19,097 bases of DNA from DASPKO01 sp035628055 (GTDB lineage: Bacteria; Planctomycetota; Phycisphaerae; Phycisphaerales; UBA1924), in the NCBI GenBank assembly GCA_035628055.1, contig DASPKO010000158.1, positions 1 to 19,097 of the forward strand. Direction: 5' to 3'. The notes beneath the pieces are model-generated. The model was given only the letters and a program-made list of their open reading frames with translations, had not been told where the DNA came from and did not search any database. The position numbers were made by a program, and so were the translations under genes. This document shows, piece by piece, positions 1 through 6,509 of this stretch; the stretch's first letter is position 1, and each line of letters begins with the position of its first letter.

Positions 1-298
1 GGGCCCGCCCCGGCCAGCAGAGCGCCAGCGTCACCGGGAGCGCCGCGATCAGCCCCCCCAGCAGCACCGCCGCCACCACGTGCACGTGCAGGTGACTGGT
101 GGTGCCGGCCCAGGCTCGCGGGGAGATCACCAGGGCCGCCACGATCGCGGCCAACCACTGGAAGATCATCAGGCTCGCGAAGAGCCGGTCCGTGCGGCGC
201 AGCACCGCCCCGTGATCCTGGCGGAAGAGCTGCTCGGCCCGCTCGCGCGTGCGCAGCGCGGCCGCGCCGGGGCCCGAGGCGCAAGGCTCCGTGGTCAT
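1..298 (-). CDS. N-terminal part of a membrane protein, probably a sensor histidine kinase (truncated by window edge)
   Basis: The first 99 residues are visible; the gene runs off the left edge. A soluble stretch of about 38 residues is followed by two hydrophobic segments (about residues 39-59 and 71-95). They are separated by a short loop with SPRAWAGTTSH and a His-rich HLHVHV run. From memory, this arrangement (RTDRLF, then a membrane segment with QWLA, then SPRxWAG) resembles the membrane-embedded N-terminus of planctomycete hybrid sensor histidine kinases; no kinase domain is in view, so the function is inference. The ATG (298-296) overlaps the TGA of the upstream thiol-protein gene as ATGA. 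This implies translational coupling and a shared transcript. The RedB-like neighbour suggests a redox or envelope signal, but that is speculative. Confidence 0.6.
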   Translation of the reverse strand, partial: MTTEPCASGPGAAALRTRERAEQLFRQDHGAVLRRTDRLFASLMIFQWLAAIVAALVISPRAWAGTTSHLHVHVVAAVLLGGLIAALPVTLALCWPGRA

Positions 299-984
299 GG
301 CGATCCCTCCGACGCGCACAGCGGGCAGCCCGCCGCCACGCCCGCGACGATCTCGCACCCGAACGTCGGCGTCCGCTCGGCCACCGGCGGACGACCCGCC
401 AGCACCGCCGCCACCGTGTCCGCCCCCGCGTTGTCACCCTCGTGCCCGCGCGAGGCCGTCAGTCCCCCGCTGAACCGCAGCCGGCCCTCGGGCCCGTAGA
501 GCACGGCGTGCCCGGAGCGTGCGGCCCCGAAGCGCCGGGCTTCCTGCCCGTCCGCGTCGTCCACCACACACACCCCGGGAAGCCCGGCCGCGCGCCCGCG
601 CAGGGGCGTGCGGTCCCAGCCCGCCGGCTCGGTCGTGGGCGCGTAGACCGCGACCGTGACGCGCGCCGCGCTCGGCCCCACCCGGGCCAGCACCCGGTTG
701 AGCTCCGTCAGCGTCGCCGCCGAGCACGGGCAGCGCGGGTGCAGGAAGAGCACCAGCGTGGGCCTCGCCGGGTCGAGCTCCAGGCGCGTCTCCAGGGGCC
801 AGCGCCCCGGCGCGGGCGGCGCCGGCTCCGCGGTCGTGGCGTACCCCGCCAGCCCGCCCAGCCCGGCCGCGACCCCGCCCAGCCACAGCGTGGCCGCGAG
901 CAGTGCCAGCAGTGCACCCATCACGGGCCGCCGTCCATGCGCATCCGGCTTTGGTTTGGAGGACAGACAGCGCACCGATAACAT
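295..984 (-). CDS. RedB-like membrane-anchored thioredoxin-fold protein
   Basis: A 229-residue protein. A hydrophobic segment at about residues 23-48 acts as a signal anchor. An extracytoplasmic thioredoxin-like domain follows, with the strand PTLVLFLHPRCPCSAATLTEL and the redox motif C85-P-C87. This CPC arrangement, followed by a Ser-rich helix and a later VYxGPEGRLRFSGGLT strand, resembles the RedB family of thiol proteins, related to peroxiredoxin/thioredoxin. The C-terminus carries three extra cysteines (C210 in TFGCE, and C220/C223 in CPLC). The likely role is thiol-disulfide chemistry outside the cytoplasmic membrane; the substrate is unknown. An alternative start at Met22 (position 921) would still keep the anchor. 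A CAGGAG lies directly against the 984 ATG, which is too close for a normal ribosome site, so the start is uncertain. It is coupled to the downstream membrane-protein gene by a 4 bp overlap. Confidence 0.65.
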   Translation of the reverse strand: MLSVRCLSSKPKPDAHGRRPVMGALLALLAATLWLGGVAAGLGGLAGYATTAEPAPPAPGRWPLETRLELDPARPTLVLFLHPRCPCSAATLTELNRVLARVGPSAARVTVAVYAPTTEPAGWDRTPLRGRAAGLPGVCVVDDADGQEARRFGAARSGHAVLYGPEGRLRFSGGLTASRGHEGDNAGADTVAAVLAGRPPVAERTPTFGCEIVAGVAAGCPLCASEGSP

Positions 985-1015
985 CTCCTGGTTGGCCAGA
1001 CCCGCCGCACGGAAT

Positions 1016-1025
1016 CGGACGTCCG
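1016..1025. promoter_or_regulatory. 10 bp palindrome upstream of the thiol-protein gene
   Basis: CGGACGTCCG is a perfect palindrome centred about 36 bases upstream of the ATG at 984 on the minus strand. The location is right for an operator of the thiol-protein/kinase unit, but a single palindrome of this size in GC-rich DNA can arise by chance. No second copy was noticed in the window. Confidence 0.2.
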
Positions 1026-1541
1026 GCGCACGGCCTGAAGGGATGAGACGGATAGAGAGCCGGTCCGCGCGCGACCGGAGCGCCTAGGTGGGACCCGCGC
1101 CCGCCACAGAAGGGACGCGTCAGGCGAGGCTTCGGCTCTTCGGCGCTGAGCCGTTGGGACCCCTGCCGGGGGACGTGATCGCCGGCCTCTCTGAACAATG
1201 CGCCAACCTGCCCCCGCGGGCCTGCTGGTCGTGCCCGGCTGCTCACCGGCCCGGAGGACGCCGGCGCACCGCCCCATGCGTGTCCCGCGAGCCAGGGCAG
1301 TGCCTCATGAGCTCGGTCTCCAGACGGCCCGTTCGTTCACGGCAAGGCATGGTGGTATGCAGTCTGGGCGCGCCCGGTCAGGGTATATGTTGAGCGTGGA
1401 CCACCGCTCGGCGGAGACAAGTAGCTATGGCGCAAGCTGATACGAACGCCGGGATACCGCCCCTGGCCCGCGGATCACCGCGACCGAGCTCTTGAGCGCG
1501 CGGCCCGTCCGCGCGGGACTATCCACCGAATCTCCAGTGTG

Positions 1542-1571
1542 TTGCCGCAGGGGCTCGCGCTTCATTAGACT
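1542..1571 (+). promoter_or_regulatory. Possible sigma70-type promoter for the lipoprotein gene
   Basis: TTGCCG (1542-1547) and TAGACT (1566-1571) each match 4 of 6 consensus bases and are 18 bases apart. They lie about 40 bases upstream of the ATG at 1610. The match is weak and unverified. Confidence 0.3.
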
Positions 1572-1596
1572 CCGTAAGACACACCGCCACAAACCC

Positions 1597-1602
1597 AGGG
1601 AG
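1597..1602 (+). promoter_or_regulatory. Ribosome binding site of the lipoprotein gene
   Basis: AGGGAG lies 7 bases before the ATG at 1610. It supports this start, which is also the one that gives a well-formed lipoprotein signal peptide. Confidence 0.55.
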
Positions 1603-1609
1603 TTCGACG

Positions 1610-2725
1610 ATGAGGTCCTTCCTCGCACCGTTCGTGATGGTTCTCGCGTTCGCCCTGCTGCCCGGTTGCAAGGGCAGCGCTGGAAATCAGGGCGATTCCG
1701 TTCAACTCATGTTGGGGTACTGCGTTGATCAGGGCAATCCCCGTGCCCGCGTGCGTTGGTCCGCGGACACGGGCTCGACGTGGCAGGACGTGAACCAAAC
1801 CTTCCGGCCCGGCTCGACAGGTGGCGTGGGCTGCGGAATGGACACGACGGGGGCGACGCGCGTGCTCGGATGGAACGACAATCAACTAATCGAGATCGTG
1901 ACCGGGCTCGGCGCCACGAACTGGGAGACCATCGAGGGGCCGAACCAGATGAACGCCAATAGCCCCGGTGTCGGTGTCTTCGAAGCCACGAGCTCGCCAC
2001 CGGCCTTTCAGCACCTGCAGGGCGCGCAATGGCTGGTGACTTCCAGGACGACCTCCGGCATGACCGGGCTGTGGATCTACGACAGCTCGACCTATCGCGT
2101 CCTGGGCACGCCGAAGACGCCCGTGCTCGCGGAGAACAGCGGGGTGGATACCCGGCCACAGGTCGCCCGCCTCTACGGCGGCACCAACACCACCGCTTCC
2201 CCGACCCCGACCGTGCTCGTGTGGGGGAGCGGTGACCGGTATTACTCGGCCGTGACCGGCAGCCGGATCACGCCCGAGCAGACCCCGTCGGACTGGCGCG
2301 TGGCCACGATCACCACCCTGGGACAGCCGCGAAGCAACGTCGCCCTCACGGCCGACCGCGATTGGTTTTACCTGGCTTATGTGTACCGGCACATCAACGC
2401 CCCCACGTCGGGGACCGTGGACGGCACCGAGGAAAACCGCGTGCACGTGATGCGGTCGGCGGACGGGCTAACCTGGGGCCACTACGGCGTTTATGAGAAT
2501 GTTTACGACACCGCTCCGAAGATCTCGGCGGCCGCCGTGGGGGACGGTCGAGTCCTCGTGGTCGGCGCGAGCCAGCAGACCGCCCCGAGGTCGTTCGCGG
2601 TGATCATCAGCAACGCGCAGAACCGCGTCCTGGACCCGCATGTTGTGTTCGGGGAAGCGAATGGCTTTCCTCGTGCGGTCATACCAGGATCGGCCATCTC
2701 GCTCAAGGCGGCCAAGATCCCGTGA
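1610..2725 (+). CDS. Secreted lipoprotein with sialidase-type Asp-boxes (beta-propeller-like), function unknown
   Basis: A 371-residue protein. It begins with a short signal peptide ending in a good lipobox (LLPGC, Cys20), so it should be lipid-anchored outside the cytoplasmic membrane. Residues 51-58 read SADTGSTW, a textbook Asp-box (SxDxGxTW), and residues 283-289 read SADGLTW, a shortened Asp-box. Such motifs mark blades of sialidase/BNR-type beta-propellers. The many short hydrophobic strands between them (for example PTVLVWGSGDRYYSAV and DWFYLAYVYR) fit a six-bladed fold. No sialidase catalytic Arg/Tyr set can be assigned from sequence alone, so a binding or structural role is equally possible. 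The codons (aat, gtt, caa, tat, ttt) and GC content differ from all neighbours, hinting at a different history. The gene stands alone between its own spacer and the tRNA. Confidence 0.7.
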   Translation: MRSFLAPFVMVLAFALLPGCKGSAGNQGDSVQLMLGYCVDQGNPRARVRWSADTGSTWQDVNQTFRPGSTGGVGCGMDTTGATRVLGWNDNQLIEIVTGLGATNWETIEGPNQMNANSPGVGVFEATSSPPAFQHLQGAQWLVTSRTTSGMTGLWIYDSSTYRVLGTPKTPVLAENSGVDTRPQVARLYGGTNTTASPTPTVLVWGSGDRYYSAVTGSRITPEQTPSDWRVATITTLGQPRSNVALTADRDWFYLAYVYRHINAPTSGTVDGTEENRVHVMRSADGLTWGHYGVYENVYDTAPKISAAAVGDGRVLVVGASQQTAPRSFAVIISNAQNRVLDPHVVFGEANGFPRAVIPGSAISLKAAKIP

Positions 2726-2900
2726 GGCCGAGCAGATGCTGCCGGCTGAAAAAGGCGTGTTCACCCCGACCGTCGGGCGGCTCGGACCGCACCGGCCGGG
2801 CAACTCGAGAACTCATGCATCCGTGCCCGATCAGGTAGTCGACGGTGAAGCGCAACCCCGAAGAGATGCTCTCACAACAGGCTGGCAAACAACCTACAAG
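2726..2900. other. Spacer between the lipoprotein gene and tRNA-Glu
   Basis: No gene is visible. One short hairpin, CCCGA/TCGGG with a 3-base loop (2765-2769 with 2773-2777), follows the lipoprotein stop by about 40 bases but has no T-run. It is at best a weak terminator candidate. Confidence 0.4.
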
Positions 2901-2975
2901 TGACCCCGACGGGATTCGAACCCGTGTCGCCACCTTGAAAGGGTGGTGTCCTAGACCAGACTAGACGACGGGGCC
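2901..2975 (-). tRNA. tRNA-Glu (anticodon TTC)
   Basis: Read on the minus strand, the 75 bases fold into a complete cloverleaf. The acceptor stem GGCCCCG (2975-2969) pairs with CGGGGTC including one G-U. The anticodon stem is CCACC/GGTGG around the loop CTTTCAA, which places the anticodon TTC at 2939-2937. The T arm is ACGGG/CCCGT around TTCGAAT. The discriminator base is A (2901), followed by C-T-T, so the CCA tail is not encoded and must be added. The TTC anticodon reads GAA and GAG (Glu). Confidence 0.95.
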
Positions 2976-2988
2976 ACGAACAACGCCC

Positions 2989-2994
2989 ATCGTA
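2989..2994 (-). promoter_or_regulatory. Possible -10 element of the tRNA-Glu gene
   Basis: TACGAT on the minus strand ends 13 bases before the mature 5' end of the tRNA, a fitting distance for a short leader. No clear -35 hexamer is seen 16-18 bases further upstream. Confidence 0.3.
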
Positions 2995-3253
2995 GCGGGC
3001 CGTGCCGCCGCACTCCTGCACCTCCCACACCCGGCGCGCCCGGCCGCGCCACCGTTGGCCCAGCAAGCGCGCGTGACGCGCGGCGCCATATCAGTGCCCG
3101 TCTCGTCTCCGTCTCCCGCCTCCCGTTCTCGCCTGCCGCGCACCGCCCGCCGCGCACCGCCTGCCCGCGTGCCGACTGTCGCCGGCGACGTGCCGAGCGC
3201 CGTGCTCGTCGGGCGCTCGTCATCTGCCGCGCGGCATCGCGCCGGCCGCACCG

Positions 3254-3259
3254 TACCCT
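3254..3259 (+). promoter_or_regulatory. Possible -10 element giving a leaderless nadD transcript
   Basis: TACCCT fits the loose TANNNT pattern and lies 6 bases before the nadD ATG. No ribosome site is present between them, so a leaderless message is possible. The evidence is weak. Confidence 0.2.
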
Positions 3260-3265
3260 CCTGGC

Positions 3266-4051
3266 ATGGAGGCTCCCATCACGCCCCTGCCGGTGCCCCC
3301 CGGCGTGCCGGTGATCTTCCTGTTCGGCGGCAGCTTCGATCCGCCCCACCTCGGCCACGTTCGCCTCCCCGCCGCGGTCCGCGACGCGCTCGAACCCGCC
3401 CTGGACGCCGTCGGGGCCGCCTGGATCGTCTACATACCCGCCGCCCGCTCGCCCCTGAAGCCCAGCGGGCCCGGAGCCTCCGACGCCGACCGCCTCGAGA
3501 TGCTCCGCCTGGCGACCCGCGGGCTCCCGCGCTCGGCGGTCTGGACCGACGAGCTCGACCGCGGCGAAGCACCCAGCTACACCATCGACACGGTCCGCCG
3601 GGCGCGGCGTGCCCTCGGGCCGGGAACCGTCATCCGGCTCCTGATCGGCGCCGACCAGTCCGCCGACTTCCATCGCTGGCGGGACTTCCGCGAGCTCATC
3701 CGCCTCGCCGAGCCGGTGGTGATGCCGCGCGATCCCGGGGACGTGACCGCCCGGCAATCGGGAGTGACCACCGGCGCGGACCTGGCGGCCCGGCTCCGCA
3801 CATCCGGGATTTACAGCGAGGATGAGCTGGTGCGCTGGGCGGCCCGGCTGGTGAGCGTTCCGCCGCTCGTTGCCAGCTCGACGCGCGTCCGCGCGACGCT
3901 CGAGTCGGCCGCGGAACCCGCCCGTGGAAGCGCCACCGCCCGGGCCGGCGACCCCGCCCGGGCCGGCGACCCCGCCCGGCTCCCGCTCGACCCGCTGGTT
4001 GGCGAGTTCATCGCGACGCGAGGGCTGTATCGCCGGCGCGGTGCCTGCTGA
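3266..4051 (+). CDS. nadD: Nicotinate-nucleotide adenylyltransferase
   Basis: NadD transfers AMP from ATP to nicotinate mononucleotide, the adenylation step of NAD synthesis in the cytoplasm. The 261-residue protein shows the nucleotidyltransferase signature GGSFDPPHLGH (residues 21-31), the substrate loop RSPLKP (61-66), SYTIDTV (104-110), LLIGADQSADFHRW (125-138) and the ATP-binding SSTRVR (204-209). The family normally runs straight from the last motif into a helix ending EFI...GLY. Here about 24 Ala/Pro/Arg-rich residues (215-238) are inserted, partly made by a perfect 18 bp tandem duplication. The last 44 bases overlap the protease gene on the other strand, tail to tail. No Shine-Dalgarno sequence is seen. 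Confidence 0.93.
   Translation: MEAPITPLPVPPGVPVIFLFGGSFDPPHLGHVRLPAAVRDALEPALDAVGAAWIVYIPAARSPLKPSGPGASDADRLEMLRLATRGLPRSAVWTDELDRGEAPSYTIDTVRRARRALGPGTVIRLLIGADQSADFHRWRDFRELIRLAEPVVMPRDPGDVTARQSGVTTGADLAARLRTSGIYSEDELVRWAARLVSVPPLVASSTRVRATLESAAEPARGSATARAGDPARAGDPARLPLDPLVGEFIATRGLYRRRGAC
3941..3976 (+). repeat. Perfect 18 bp tandem duplication inside nadD
   Basis: Two adjacent copies of CGGGCCGGCGACCCCGCC (3941-3958 and 3959-3976) encode two copies of a six-residue Arg-Ala-Gly-Asp-Pro-Ala unit. Because 18 is a multiple of three the frame is kept. The repeat lies in a low-complexity insert just before the C-terminal helix. Confidence 0.9.
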
Positions 4052-4871
4052 CCATCGAGGCGACCTTGGTCCCCGTCAGGTCGAGCACCAGCGTCTGGCC
4101 GTCGATCGCCCGGGCCCGCTCGAAGTCCGGATAGATGATCGAGAACTGCTGCTCGCGCTCGGGGAAGACCCGCACGCGCCAGGGCGTGTAATCGGGACCG
4201 CCCCCCAGGATGATCCCGATCAGCTCCCCGCTCGAGTTGAAGACGGGCCCGCCCGAGTCGCCCTTGATCGAGGAGAAGTCCATCGCCAGGAAGGTGCCGT
4301 CCAGCGACCGCCCCACGACCCGCCCCGACTGCTGGCGCAGGTGCTTGCCGCCCCCGCCCAGCCCGAACGCGGTCACCTCATCGCCCACCGCGGGCCGCTT
4401 GACGGCCAGGCGGGCCGCCTCCACGTCCCCGTGCTTATTCGTCTCGATGATCGCCAGGTCCAGGTACGGGGCGCCGTCGAGCGTCCCCCCGCCGTTGGCC
4501 AGGTTGTTCCGGGCGCTGCGCTCCGCGGTCCAGGGGACCAGCCGCATCGTCTGCACGACCGAGCTCTCGGCCGGGCCGTCGGCGATCACGTGATGGGCCG
4601 TCACGACCGTGTTGTGCCCGACATACACGCCCGTGCCCGCCCGGTAGGAACGCCCCCCGCCGGTGTCCCCCTCGGGAACCTCCACTCGCACCACGGTGCG
4701 TTCGAGCGTGTCGGCCGGCACCACCGGCAGGACCGCCGCCGCCTCGCCCGCCGAAGACCCGCTGGAGGGAAGGAAGTTGCCCTGGACCCGGCTCGACTGG
4801 TAGCTCGAGCATGAGGCACTGAGCAGGAAGCAGGCGGCAGCAGCGAAAACAGCGTGGTTCGGTGTCCGCAT
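4008..4871 (-). CDS. Secreted trypsin-like serine protease, probable lipoprotein
   Basis: A 287-residue protein from the chosen ATG at 4871. That start gives a compact signal sequence (RTPNHAVF, a hydrophobic run, then a degenerate lipobox LSASC at Cys21); an ATG 36 bases upstream would add 12 residues in front of it. The catalytic triad of a chymotrypsin-fold protease can be read as His94 in VVTAHHVIAD, Asp138 in YLDLAIIE and Ser206 in GDSGGPVF. The surrounding VGDEVTAFGLG and LIGIILGG strands fit the HtrA/trypsin-type fold, but no PDZ domain follows. It likely cleaves proteins in the periplasm or at the outer surface; the substrate is unknown. It stands alone, convergent with nadD (44 bp overlap) and downstream of metK in the same direction after a 180-base gap. 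Confidence 0.85.
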   Translation of the reverse strand: MRTPNHAVFAAAACFLLSASCSSYQSSRVQGNFLPSSGSSAGEAAAVLPVVPADTLERTVVRVEVPEGDTGGGRSYRAGTGVYVGHNTVVTAHHVIADGPAESSVVQTMRLVPWTAERSARNNLANGGGTLDGAPYLDLAIIETNKHGDVEAARLAVKRPAVGDEVTAFGLGGGGKHLRQQSGRVVGRSLDGTFLAMDFSSIKGDSGGPVFNSSGELIGIILGGGPDYTPWRVRVFPEREQQFSIIYPDFERARAIDGQTLVLDLTGTKVASMVSRHRAGDTALASR

Positions 4872-4966
4872 GGCAGGTGCAATCCCGAATTTCCGACCCC
4901 ATCCCATACCGAGTGAATCGGCGGTCGGATCAGGCTTCCTGCGAGTTTCCTGCCATTTTCGAGCGG

Positions 4967-4983
4967 ATTAGTGCGCACCTAAT
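4967..4983. promoter_or_regulatory. Near-palindrome between metK and the protease gene
   Basis: ATTAG (4967-4971) and CTAAT (4979-4983) flank the 8 bp palindrome GTGCGCAC (4971-4978), giving a nearly complete 17-base dyad in a locally AT-richer stretch. It lies about 100 bases upstream of the protease start and could be an operator. Confidence 0.3.
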
Positions 4984-4997
4984 CACCATCGCCCATT

Positions 4998-5011
4998 GCG
5001 GGCACACCCGC
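4998..5011 (-). terminator. Weak hairpin downstream of metK
   Basis: GCGGG (4998-5002) and CCCGC (5007-5011) form a 5 bp stem with a 4-base loop about 40 bases after the metK stop. No U-run follows on the minus strand, so intrinsic termination here is doubtful. Confidence 0.2.
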
Positions 5012-5052
5012 CGCCAGCTCGCCCTCCAACCCACCCCGAACCCGGCCTTTTT

Positions 5053-6246
5053 TTATCCGACGGCGCGGCGGAGCGCCTCGGCCTTATCCGTCTTCTCCCA
5101 GGTGAAGAACTCCACCTTCCCGCCCTTGTTCTGGCGGGCGACGCGATCGAAGTAGTGCCCTTCGTACGCGGCCCGCCCAAAGTGGCCGTGCCGGGCCGTC
5201 GGACCGTAGATCGGCGAGCGCAGCCGCAGCGACTCGATGATCCCCTTGGGCGTCAGCGGGAAGAGGTCGCGGATCGCCCGCGAGATCTTCCCCTCGTCGG
5301 CCTGGGCGGTGCCGAAGCACTCCACGAAGACGCTCGTCGGCTCGGCGACGCCGATCGCGTAGGAGAGTTGGATCTCGCAGCGGTCCGCGAGCCCGGCGCC
5401 GACCACGTTCTTGGCGATGTGCCGGGCCATGTACGCCGCCGAGCGGTCCACTTTCGTCGGGTCCTTGCCGCTGAACGCACCGCCCCCGTGCCGCCCCATC
5501 CCCCCGTAGGTGTCGACGATGATCTTCCGCCCGGTCAGCCCGGTGTCGCCGTGTGGCCCGCCGATCTCGAACCGCCCGGTGGGGTTCACGTGCACGGTGA
5601 TCCCGGGGTTCCACTTCTCGCCCAGCACGGGGCGGATGATGTGCTCGATCACCTCGCGCCGGAGCTGGTCCTGGCGCTCGTTCCACACCGGCTCGTGTTG
5701 CGTCGAAAGCACTACCGTGTCCACCCGCACGGGCTTGCCCGCATCGTACTCGACCGTCACCTGGCTCTTGGCGTCCGGGCGAAGCCCCGGCACCAGCCCC
5801 TCGCGGCGCACGTGCGCCTGCTGCTCCACCAGGCGGTGGGCAAGCTGGATCGGGAGCGGGACCAGCTCCGGGGTCTCGCGGCAGGCAAAGCCGAACATCA
5901 TCCCCTGGTCGCCGGCGCCCCCCCGGTCCACGCCCACCGCGATGTCGCGGGCCTGCTTGTTCAGCGCCACGAGCACGCCGCACGAGTCCGCGTCGAAGCG
6001 CATGTCCCCCGACGTGTACCCGATCTCACGCACCACCTCGCGCACCAGGTCGGGGATGTTCACGTACGTGTTGGTCGTCACCTCCCCCGCCACCACCACC
6101 AGGCCCGTGCAGCAGAGCGTCTCGCACGCCACGCGGCTGAACGGGTCCTCGGCGAGCATCGCGTCGAGCACGGCGTCGGAGACCTGGTCGGCCACCTTGT
6201 CGGGATGACCCATCGAAACGGACTCGGAGGTGAAGAGTCGGAGCAT
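5053..6246 (-). CDS. metK: S-adenosylmethionine synthetase
   Basis: MetK joins methionine and ATP to form S-adenosylmethionine, releasing phosphate and pyrophosphate, in the cytoplasm. The 397-residue product has the family's full length. It opens with LFTSESVSMGHPDK (GHPDK at 13-17), and carries GAGDQGMMFG (110-119), GGPHGDTGLTGRK (229-241) and the glycine-rich GGGAFSGKDPTKVDRSAAY (254-272), all metal, ATP or methionine binding motifs. The start at 6246 is preferred over an in-frame ATG 66 bases upstream: homologues begin here and a GGAG lies 9 bases before it. The stop is TAA, followed by an A-run. It is divergent from queG. The upstream region holds an imperfect hairpin but no SAM riboswitch I can recognise. 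Confidence 0.96.
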   Translation of the reverse strand: MLRLFTSESVSMGHPDKVADQVSDAVLDAMLAEDPFSRVACETLCCTGLVVVAGEVTTNTYVNIPDLVREVVREIGYTSGDMRFDADSCGVLVALNKQARDIAVGVDRGGAGDQGMMFGFACRETPELVPLPIQLAHRLVEQQAHVRREGLVPGLRPDAKSQVTVEYDAGKPVRVDTVVLSTQHEPVWNERQDQLRREVIEHIIRPVLGEKWNPGITVHVNPTGRFEIGGPHGDTGLTGRKIIVDTYGGMGRHGGGAFSGKDPTKVDRSAAYMARHIAKNVVGAGLADRCEIQLSYAIGVAEPTSVFVECFGTAQADEGKISRAIRDLFPLTPKGIIESLRLRSPIYGPTARHGHFGRAAYEGHYFDRVARQNKGGKVEFFTWEKTDKAEALRRAVG

Positions 6247-6325
6247 CGGCGCGGTCTCCGCGAGCTGGCCAGAGAAAAGGCTGCCGGTCGCGCCACCGCG
6301 GCGCGCCCGCAACGCCCGCCGGGTC

Positions 6326-6357
6326 GCATCCAGCCGTCCATCCGGATGAACGGATGC
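6326..6357. promoter_or_regulatory. Imperfect 32-base inverted repeat between metK and queG
   Basis: An outer stem GCATCC (6326-6331) pairs with GGATGC (6352-6357). Inside, on the minus strand, GTTCAT and ATGGAC pair around a CCGG loop, with a one-sided GGCT bulge. On the minus strand it would sit in the metK leader about 80 bases before the ATG; on the plus strand it precedes queG by about 150 bases. Its role is unknown; a regulatory hairpin or a protein-binding dyad are both possible. Confidence 0.4.
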
Positions 6358-6509
6358 TTTACCCGGGAGACGACTCTAGGACCCGGGACCTCCGGCGCGA
6401 TATCCCCTCCACGCACAAAAACGCCCCGCGCCCGGATACGTCCGCACCTCGACCACCCGCCCCCTCCGCGGCGGCCCGACCGGTCCCGACCCCGGAACTA
6501 CCATTTACA

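Larger units (their letters stand above)
985..1609. other. Gene-free spacer of about 625 bases
   Basis: No convincing coding sequence is present: the open frames here lack recognisable domains, ribosome sites or the C/G-ending codon habit of the region. It must hold the promoter of the minus-strand thiol-protein unit and that of the lipoprotein gene on the plus strand. Visible structures are a 10 bp perfect palindrome CGGACGTCCG (1016-1025) and a hairpin CGGCTC/GAGCCG (1133-1138 with 1148-1153, 9-base loop). GC content looks lower toward the right end. Confidence 0.6.
2976..3265. other. Spacer between tRNA-Glu and nadD
   Basis: About 290 bases without a supported gene. It contains runs of related pyrimidine-rich words (CGTCTCGTCTCCGTCTCCCG around 3101-3120, and two copies of CCGCGCACCGCC around 3137-3160). 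Open frames across it on either strand show no family resemblance. Confidence 0.5.

Noticed and set aside
434..1246. A 270-codon minus-strand frame overlapping the RedB-like gene
   Set aside because: It is the +1 shadow of the RedB-like gene; the real frame has the CPC motif and a membrane anchor, this one has neither.
1198..1440. Small plus-strand frames in the spacer upstream of the lipoprotein gene
   Set aside because: No ribosome site, no domain, no matching codon bias.
3055..3265. CRISPR-like or direct repeats in the pyrimidine-rich spacer before nadD
   Set aside because: The repeated words are short and unevenly spaced, with no spacer pattern.
5048..5054. A T-run suggesting a plus-strand intrinsic terminator
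   Set aside because: No stem precedes it and there is no plus-strand gene to terminate; it is the complement of the A-run after the metK stop.
6247..6353. A SAM-binding riboswitch before metK
   Set aside because: I could not match the conserved cores of the SAM-I, SAM-II, SAM-IV or SAH aptamers; only loose similarity around ACCGGCAGCC. It cannot be excluded without a covariance-model scan.
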